From SH-MAG3 sp036374995 (GTDB taxonomy: Bacteria > Gemmatimonadota > Gemmatimonadetes > Longimicrobiales > RSA9), in the NCBI GenBank assembly GCA_036374995.1, contig DASUSS010000152.1, positions 1 through 64,000 on the forward strand: 64,000 nt of DNA. Reading direction: 5' to 3'. The notes under the pieces were generated by a model. The model was not told the DNA's origin and ran no database searches. It saw only the letters and a program-made list of their open reading frames with translations. Below, piece by piece: positions 59,118 to 64,000 of this stretch. A program made the position numbers and the translations under genes. Each line of letters opens with the position of its first letter. Position 1 is the stretch's first letter.

Positions 59118-60527
59118 ATGGCGACACATCGGATCGAGAAGGACTCGCTCGGCGAGATGAAGGTGCCGGCGGCTGCACTGTGGGGCGCACAGACGCAGCG
59201 CGCCGTGGAGAACTTCCCCATCAGCGATCTGCGCTTCCCGCGCTCGTTCATAGCAGCGCTCGGCGTGATCAAGAAGGCGTCGGCCGAGACGAACGCCGCG
59301 CTCGGCGTGATCGATACCGAGACGGCCGACGCGATCATCGCGGCGACCGACGAGGTGATCCGCGGTGACCACGATGCCCACTTCGTGCTCGACATCTTCC
59401 AGACGGGCAGCGGCACGTCGACGAACATGAACGCGAACGAGGTGATCGCGCATCGCGCCGCGCAGATCCGCAGCGGTGCGCGCATTCACCCGAACGATCA
59501 CGTCAACGCGGGACAGTCCTCGAACGATGTGATCCCGACGGCGATGCAGGTCGCGGCGTGTGTCAGCATCGAGCGTGACCTGATCCCGGCACTGGAGCGG
59601 CTGCGCGACTCGCTGGCGGCGAAGGCGCGCGAGTTCGACCACATCGTGAAGTCCGGTCGCACCCATCTGATGGATGCCACGCCGGTGCGACTCGGTCAGG
59701 AGTTCGGCGGATACGCGGCGCAGATCGAGCTCGGCATCCGCCGCCTGCGCGAGGCGGAGCGCGACCTGCGCGATCTGCCGCTGGGCGGGACCGCCGTCGG
59801 CACCGGCATCAACACGCCGCCGGAGTTCGCACCGGCCACGATCGCACGGATCGCGGAGAGCACGGGCATCCAGTTCCGGGAGGCGGAGAACCACTTCGAG
59901 CGACAGGGTACGCGCGACACGATCGTCTACGCGCACGGCGCGCTGAACACGCTCGCCGTTTCGCTCATGCGGATCGCGAACGACATCCGCCTGCTCGGCA
60001 GCGGCCCACGCGCCGGTCTGAACGAGATCACGCTCCCCGCGGTCCAGCCGGGGTCGAGCATCATGCCCGGCAAGGTAAACCCCGTGATCGCCGAAGCAGT
60101 GACGATGGTGGCGGCGCAGGTGATGGGGAACCACACGACGATCACGGTCGGCGGGCAGGGCAGCTTCTTCGAGCTGAACGTCATGATGCCGGTCATGACG
60201 CACGCGATGCTCCAGTCGATCTCCCTGCTGTCCAGCGCCGCACGCGTGTTCGCGGACAAGTGTGTGGCTGGCATCGTCGCCAACGAGGACCGCTGCCGCG
60301 AGCTGCTCGAGGGCAATCTGTCCCTCGCGACCGCACTCGCGCCGAAGATCGGCTACGACGAGGCCGCGTCGATCGCGAAGCAGGCGTTCAAGGAAGGGAA
60401 GACCGCGCGGGCCGTAGCGCGCGAGCGCGGCGTGCTGCCGGAACAGGAGCTGGACGCGGTGCTCGATGCGAGGGCGATGACGGAGCCGGGGATTCCCGGC
60501 GGCAAGCCGATGCCGGGCGGCGGGTGA
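59118..60527 (+). CDS. fumC: Class II fumarate hydratase
   Basis: 469 residues. TCA-cycle enzyme converting fumarate to malate. The signature GSSIMPGKVNP is complete, and the active-site blocks GSGTSTNMNANEV, GQSSNDVIPTAM and SGRTHLMDATP are present. Aspartate ammonia-lyase is the near alternative, but the N-terminal HRIEKDSLGEMKVP matches FumC. The frame is open upstream over the SDR gene; the ATG at 59118 is set by the family start. Confidence 0.96.
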   Translation: MATHRIEKDSLGEMKVPAAALWGAQTQRAVENFPISDLRFPRSFIAALGVIKKASAETNAALGVIDTETADAIIAATDEVIRGDHDAHFVLDIFQTGSGTSTNMNANEVIAHRAAQIRSGARIHPNDHVNAGQSSNDVIPTAMQVAACVSIERDLIPALERLRDSLAAKAREFDHIVKSGRTHLMDATPVRLGQEFGGYAAQIELGIRRLREAERDLRDLPLGGTAVGTGINTPPEFAPATIARIAESTGIQFREAENHFERQGTRDTIVYAHGALNTLAVSLMRIANDIRLLGSGPRAGLNEITLPAVQPGSSIMPGKVNPVIAEAVTMVAAQVMGNHTTITVGGQGSFFELNVMMPVMTHAMLQSISLLSSAARVFADKCVAGIVANEDRCRELLEGNLSLATALAPKIGYDEAASIAKQAFKEGKTARAVARERGVLPEQELDAVLDARAMTEPGIPGGKPMPGGG

Positions 60528-60550
60528 GCTCGGTGCTCAGCTCGCATTGA

Positions 60551-60683
60551 ACAGAATCAACCGCGGAGGGCGCGGAGCGACGGCGAGGTTCGGGAGGCGC
60601 GCCGGCAGTGCAGCAACTTTGCCTCACTGCCCGTGTGACCTCCCTGTCTCGCCCTGCTCCGCGCCCTCCGCGATTGACTCTGT
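60551..60683. repeat. Intergenic palindromic repeat element, copy 2
   Basis: Arms 60551-60578 and 60656-60683 (28 bases each) are inverted copies with two mismatches, and the pairing continues inward imperfectly to a short loop near CAGCAACTTTGCCT. Almost the whole 133 bases can fold into one hairpin. The arm core CCGCGGAGGGCGCGGAG matches that of copy 1 at 23773. Confidence 0.66.
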
Positions 60684-60724
60684 CGTGTTCTACCCTGCGG
60701 ACCCGGCTGACGAACGGCAACGGA

Positions 60725-62095
60725 TCAGGCCGTGACCTTCTCGGCCGCGTGGTCGTGCTCGAGCGCCTCGACGGCGGCCTCGGTCGAGAAGTCGGGCGCG
60801 GTCGCAGGCACCAGGTCGTACCCCTCGCTCCGCGCGACGACGATCGAGCCGAGCAGGTCCGCGGTCACGTTCGGGACCGTGCGCGACATGTCGAGGATGC
60901 GGTCCACGCCGAGGATGAGCGCGATCCCCTCCCCGGGCACTCCCACCATCACGAGCACCATGACGAGCAGCGGAATCGAGCCGCCGGGCACGCCCGCGGC
61001 GCCGATTGCCGTGATGATCGACATGATCACGACGATCAGCTGGGAGCCGAGCGAGAGGTCGATGCCGAAGACCTGCGCGAGGAACAGCACGGTCATGCCC
61101 TCGAAGAGCGCCGTCCCGTTCATGTTCATGGTCGCACCGAGCGGGATCACGAAGCCGGCGATCTGACGAGGCACGCCGAATTCCTCCTCGGCCGTGCGCA
61201 GCGTGGTGGGCATGGTGGCGTTGGAGCTCGAGGTCGAGAACGCCGTGACCATCATGAAGCGCGCGCGCCGGAACAGCACGCGCGGGCTGATGCCCGCGAG
61301 GAATTTGCCGATCAGCGCGAGCGTGCCGAACTGATGGATGATCAGGCCCGTCAGCACCATGATCACGTACAGACCGAGGGAACGGAGCACGTCGAACCCG
61401 AACTGCGCGGTGACGGCATAGATCAGGCCGGCGACGCCGTACGGTGCGAGCTTCATCGCGAAGCCGATGATCTCGATGATCGCCTGGGCAATGCCTTCCA
61501 GTCCGCGGATCACCGGCGCCGACAGCTCCTTCGGGATTCGTGTCAGCGCGATGCCGAACAGCAGCGTGAAGAAGATCACGCCGAGCATGTTGCCATCGAC
61601 CGCTGCCTTGATCGGGTTGCGCGGTACGATGGCGATGAACGTCTGGATGCCGAAGCCGTTCGTCTCGGACATGGACACCCGCTCCGCGGCCTGGCCGGAG
61701 TATTCGGCGAGGAGGGCCGCACGGACGGCGGGATCGATCGCACCGCCCGGCTCGATCAGGTTCGCGAGCACGAGGCCGAGCGCAACGGCGAGGAACGTGG
61801 TGAACAGGAAGAAGCCGATGGTCTTGCCGCCGACGCGACCGAGCTTGCTCAGGTCGCCCAGGCCGGCGACGCCGAGTGCAAGCGTGGTGAACACGAGCGG
61901 CATCACGACCATGAACAGCATGCCGAGGAAGATCTGGCCGACGGGCTGGGCGACGTACGTCACGACGGCGTCGACCCAGGGTTGGCCCTGTGCGAAGACA
62001 TTGGTGAGGATGCCGGCGATCGCGCCGAGCGCGAGGCCGAGCAGGATCTTCGTGTGGAGCGGCAGACCGCGACGCTCTCCGGCCTCAGCAGGCAT
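60725..62095 (-). CDS. Dicarboxylate/amino acid:cation symporter (DAACS family)
   Basis: 456 residues, with eight helices and two re-entrant loops of the GltP/DctA fold. Family blocks are MLFMVVMPLVFTTLALG, the serine-rich loop AFSTSSSNATMPTT, the substrate site LGATMNMNGTALFEG, VPGGSIPLL, and VDRILDMSRTVPNVTADL. It takes up glutamate/aspartate or C4-dicarboxylates with protons or sodium; the exact substrate cannot be told. GGAG precedes the ATG. An ArsR gene lies just upstream, separated by a terminator. Confidence 0.93.
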   Translation of the reverse strand: MPAEAGERRGLPLHTKILLGLALGAIAGILTNVFAQGQPWVDAVVTYVAQPVGQIFLGMLFMVVMPLVFTTLALGVAGLGDLSKLGRVGGKTIGFFLFTTFLAVALGLVLANLIEPGGAIDPAVRAALLAEYSGQAAERVSMSETNGFGIQTFIAIVPRNPIKAAVDGNMLGVIFFTLLFGIALTRIPKELSAPVIRGLEGIAQAIIEIIGFAMKLAPYGVAGLIYAVTAQFGFDVLRSLGLYVIMVLTGLIIHQFGTLALIGKFLAGISPRVLFRRARFMMVTAFSTSSSNATMPTTLRTAEEEFGVPRQIAGFVIPLGATMNMNGTALFEGMTVLFLAQVFGIDLSLGSQLIVVIMSIITAIGAAGVPGGSIPLLVMVLVMVGVPGEGIALILGVDRILDMSRTVPNVTADLLGSIVVARSEGYDLVPATAPDFSTEAAVEALEHDHAAEKVTA

Positions 62096-62133
62096 GGACG
62101 GACTCCGTGAAGTGCGAGATTGCGGACTCGAAA

Positions 62134-62158
62134 ACGCCGCGTCGGGACGACGCGGCGT
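62134..62158 (-). terminator. Rho-independent terminator of the ArsR gene
   Basis: Perfect 10-bp stem GC-rich hairpin (ACGCCGCGTC / GACGCGGCGT, loop GGGAC). Read on the minus strand it is followed by TTTTC. It separates the ArsR gene from the symporter gene. Confidence 0.75.
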
Positions 62159-62163
62159 GAGGG

Positions 62164-62475
62164 TTACTGCTCTTTCGCTACGATGCGCTGGAGGCCGGAG
62201 AGCCGGCGCGCGAGCTCATCGCGGCGCAGTCGGTTGAGTGTCCAGAGGCCGTCCTTGCGGCGCTCTATGACGCAGGCTGCCTCGAGCACGGAGAGGTGGT
62301 GCGAGACCAGCGATGGCGACAGTCCGAGCGCGCCGCCGATCGCGCCGCACGACAACTCGCCCGACGTGGCGAGCAGCTCCACGATCCGGTACCGGTTCAC
62401 ATCCGACAGCGCCGCCAGCACGCGCACCACGTCCTGCGTGTCCCGCGTGTCCTGCGTCTGTACCCGAGCTTCCAC
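62164..62475 (-). CDS. ArsR-family transcriptional regulator
   Basis: 103 residues, a winged helix: VVRVLAALSDVNRYRIVELL, then GELSCGAIGGALGLSPSLVSHHLSVLEAACVIERRKDG. It binds DNA as a dimer and responds to a metal or other signal. Only one Cys is near the recognition helix, so the classic ArsR CxC metal site is absent. It starts at GTG with GGAGG five bases ahead. The target could be the symporter or itself; no operator is clear. Confidence 0.88.
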   Translation of the reverse strand: MEARVQTQDTRDTQDVVRVLAALSDVNRYRIVELLATSGELSCGAIGGALGLSPSLVSHHLSVLEAACVIERRKDGLWTLNRLRRDELARRLSGLQRIVAKEQ

Positions 62476-62534
62476 AGAGCCTCCAGACTTCCCGATTGGG
62501 GCGGATCATACCCGCACCCGCGGTCCGGGGTCCG

Positions 62535-62936
62535 TCAGGAAGCGGGCACCTCGCCCACGAACAGGGAGCACGCGTCGGCGACATCACCGCCCGCGAGCAG
62601 CTCGAAGCGATAGCGGCCGGGCTTCGGGAATACCACCTTCTCGAGCGGCATGATCAATCGTGTCTGCGCCGGCGCACGGTCGGATCCGCGCGGGTCCACA
62701 CGCGTGTGACCCTGAATCGTCAGGAGCTTCCGCCCGCTCGCGTCGATCATGTCGGCACGGAGCGGCAGCTCGCCGCTGTCGTCCGGTCCCCACTCCACGA
62801 TGAACACGACCATCATACGGTCCTGCATTGCGGGGAAACCGGGGGCCGTGAGCTCATTGAACAGCCCGATGAGGTCCACCCGGCCATCGGGCCGCTCCCG
62901 TGCGTCCTCGCACAGCGCTGCCAGTCTGAGAATCAT
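62535..62936 (-). CDS. Small conserved beta-rich protein (DUF6941-like)
   Basis: 133 residues, soluble. It begins ILRLAALCEDARERPDGRVDLIGLFNEL, an N-terminal pattern of a widespread bacterial family I associate tentatively with DUF6941. Alternating strands follow (RMMVVFIVEWG, and KPGRYRFELLAGG), consistent with an immunoglobulin-like sandwich. Function unknown. A perfect TTGACA promoter ends nine bases before the ATG, so the mRNA is nearly leaderless. Confidence 0.78.
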   Translation of the reverse strand: MILRLAALCEDARERPDGRVDLIGLFNELTAPGFPAMQDRMMVVFIVEWGPDDSGELPLRADMIDASGRKLLTIQGHTRVDPRGSDRAPAQTRLIMPLEKVVFPKPGRYRFELLAGGDVADACSLFVGEVPAS

Positions 62937-62945
62937 GAGGCGGGC

Positions 62946-62974
62946 AAGATGCCGGAGGCGAGTCGGCCTGTCAA
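62946..62974 (-). promoter_or_regulatory. Near-leaderless promoter
   Basis: TTGACA (62969-62974), 17 bases, then CATCTT (62946-62951) on the minus strand, nine bases before the ATG at 62936. The -35 box overlaps the stop codon of the PRC-barrel gene. Confidence 0.62.
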
Positions 62975-63888
62975 ACGCCGGCGCGGAAGTCGGGCAGGAG
63001 GTATCGGCGGCGACCGGAGAAGATGCGGCGCAGTGCCGCGCTCACCCGCTCCTCGAACTCGCGGGTCACCCCGCCGCCCGCGTACGCCGGCAGTTCCACG
63101 ACGTCATCGGCGGTGAAGCCGTCGGCGATCACCTCGTTCATGTCATCCTCGACACGCAGGAACCCGATCGGGACGAGGCGTGCTCCGCGCTCGTCGGGGG
63201 TAGGCACCACGATGTAGCGCACGCGCGCGGCGTCCGCGTCCACGATCAGGTCTTTCACTTCCAGCCGCGCGCCATCGCCGGTCAGCACCAGCGGCCAGCC
63301 GCGGATGTCGTGCTCTCCCGACGCCACCTTCCACCCCGGCAGGTACGACAGCCGGTGCAGCGGCTCCGTGTCGTCGCGGCGCGAACCGTCGGAGACGACC
63401 GGGTGGTCGCCCACGTAGATGCCGCTGTGGTCGTACGAAGGATGCGCGTAGTAGCGCTCGCCATGGAACGTGCGGCCGTACGCCTCCAGCAGCGCACGCT
63501 CGAACGGATCATCGATGTGCGACACGTCCGCCGGGAACGGCGGAACCTGCTCCAGCTGCTCGAGCAGCGCGGCGCGCAGGCGGATGCACGGCTCGTCGCC
63601 CTCCTCGCGCACGCGCGCGTGCCCGATCGGAACGAGCACGTGCCGATCCAGCGTGTCCAGCGCGAGATCGACGTACCGCAGCAATCCCGTCTCCGCCTCC
63701 GCAAGCGCGCCGTACACCGACCCGGCCGGGATCCCGCTGGCGTCCTCCACCCGGATGCCGCGCAGGTCCGGAACCGGACGCAGCATCGTATCGTCGGCCG
63801 TCGCCGCTTCCTGTCGAAGCGTCGCGATCTCACGCGCGGACGCCTCGCCCGCCGCATCGCTTTCCTGCTGGATTCTCGAATCACGCAT
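62971..63888 (-). CDS. PRC-barrel domain protein
   Basis: 305 residues from ATG 63888. Two PRC-barrel-like parts: residues ~40-95 (GIRVEDASGIPAGSVYGAL, RHVLVPIGHARV) and ~185-270 (GWPLVLTGDGARLEVKDLIV, ARVRYIVVPTPDERGARL). The second, preceded by a YLPGWKVASGEHDIRG stretch, recalls the H subunit of photosynthetic reaction centres (PuhA). No membrane helix is seen, so it is a soluble relative, not PuhA itself. Function unknown. Its ATG overlaps the end of the upstream reading frame by eight bases. Confidence 0.82.
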   Translation of the reverse strand: MRDSRIQQESDAAGEASAREIATLRQEAATADDTMLRPVPDLRGIRVEDASGIPAGSVYGALAEAETGLLRYVDLALDTLDRHVLVPIGHARVREEGDEPCIRLRAALLEQLEQVPPFPADVSHIDDPFERALLEAYGRTFHGERYYAHPSYDHSGIYVGDHPVVSDGSRRDDTEPLHRLSYLPGWKVASGEHDIRGWPLVLTGDGARLEVKDLIVDADAARVRYIVVPTPDERGARLVPIGFLRVEDDMNEVIADGFTADDVVELPAYAGGGVTREFEERVSAALRRIFSGRRRYLLPDFRAGV

Positions 63889-64000
63889 GGCGCCCTGCGG
63901 CTGCAATGCCCGTTCCTTGACACTCCGTCGCGACGGCATCCAGTATGCCCGCCAGCACGACCCGGTCGCGCCCGAGTGCACCGCAGTCCCCGATGAACGA
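63881..64000 (-). CDS. C-terminal end of an unknown protein (cut by window edge)
   Basis: The leftward frame is open from the window edge to a TGA at 63881-63883, giving 39 residues (SFIGDCGALGRDRVVLAGILDAV, then ECQGTGIAAAGRHA). The composition is that of a real alpha/beta protein. The stop overlaps the ATG of the PRC-barrel gene (ATGCGTGA), as in an operon. It is too short to assign. Confidence 0.42.
   Translation of the reverse strand, partial: SFIGDCGALGRDRVVLAGILDAVATECQGTGIAAAGRHA

Overview
The window is a G+C-rich bacterial chromosome segment packed with genes on both strands. No single gene proves the phylum. The organism is a diderm: it has an Mla-type lipid transport operon, many lipoproteins and class A and B penicillin-binding proteins. 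It makes menaquinone by the futalosine route (mqnA) and carries an octaheme HAO-type cytochrome. That mix, with several small proteins I do not recognise, fits Gemmatimonadota best. This is an inference, not a search result. I see no rRNA, tRNA or CRISPR array.

Layout. 1-5.1 kb: end of a Lys/Ala-rich zinc-ribbon protein, PBP2 (mrdA), two TPR proteins. 5.2-9.6 kb: cytochrome c and cupredoxin lipoproteins, an isocitrate/isopropylmalate-type dehydrogenase, a GspE-N-domain protein and pilT. 9.7-14.3 kb: thiolase, 3-hydroxyacyl-CoA dehydrogenase, a sodium:neurotransmitter-type symporter. 14.3-17.6 kb: small unknown proteins around an A+T-rich regulatory stretch. 17.6-23.8 kb: ssb, AI-2E permease, D-amino-acid transaminase, M16 protease, enoyl-CoA hydratase. 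24-27.5 kb: recF, a DUF721/DciA-like gene, gyrB. 27.5-29.3 kb: a transposase-less mobile cassette carrying one lipoprotein gene, placed just behind gyrB. 29.4-41.3 kb: amidohydrolase, nine-heme cytochrome, tryptophanase, argS, a phosphoribosyltransferase, rho and small unknowns. 42-50.4 kb: an orphan MCE protein divergent from mqnA, then mlaE-mlaF-mlaD and lysC-asd-nudix, then an AI-2E permease. 50.4-55.4 kb: ferredoxin-NADP reductase, a lone receiver protein, a ferritin-like protein behind a Fur/PerR-like box, a tandem paralogue pair, thioredoxin reductase. 55.4-64 kb: a class A PBP, two SDRs, fumC, a dicarboxylate/glutamate symporter, an ArsR regulator and a PRC-barrel protein.

How the genes work together. 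The thiolase, hydroxyacyl-CoA dehydrogenase and enoyl-CoA hydratase are scattered but could serve one acyl-CoA pathway. lysC and asd overlap by four bases and give aspartate semialdehyde for lysine/diaminopimelate and threonine. mlaE, mlaF and mlaD also overlap by four bases and form one ABC lipid transporter. RecF, the DciA-like protein and GyrB form a replication/repair/topology cluster without an adjacent dnaN.

Regulation. Several genes have a clear -35/-10 pair whose -10 ends only 6-9 bases before the start codon, which points to leaderless mRNAs. The other main points are the 1744-bp cassette with 46-bp inverted ends and a 6-bp target duplication, a 7-1-7 Fur-family palindrome before the ferritin-like gene, and long intergenic palindromes of one repeat family.
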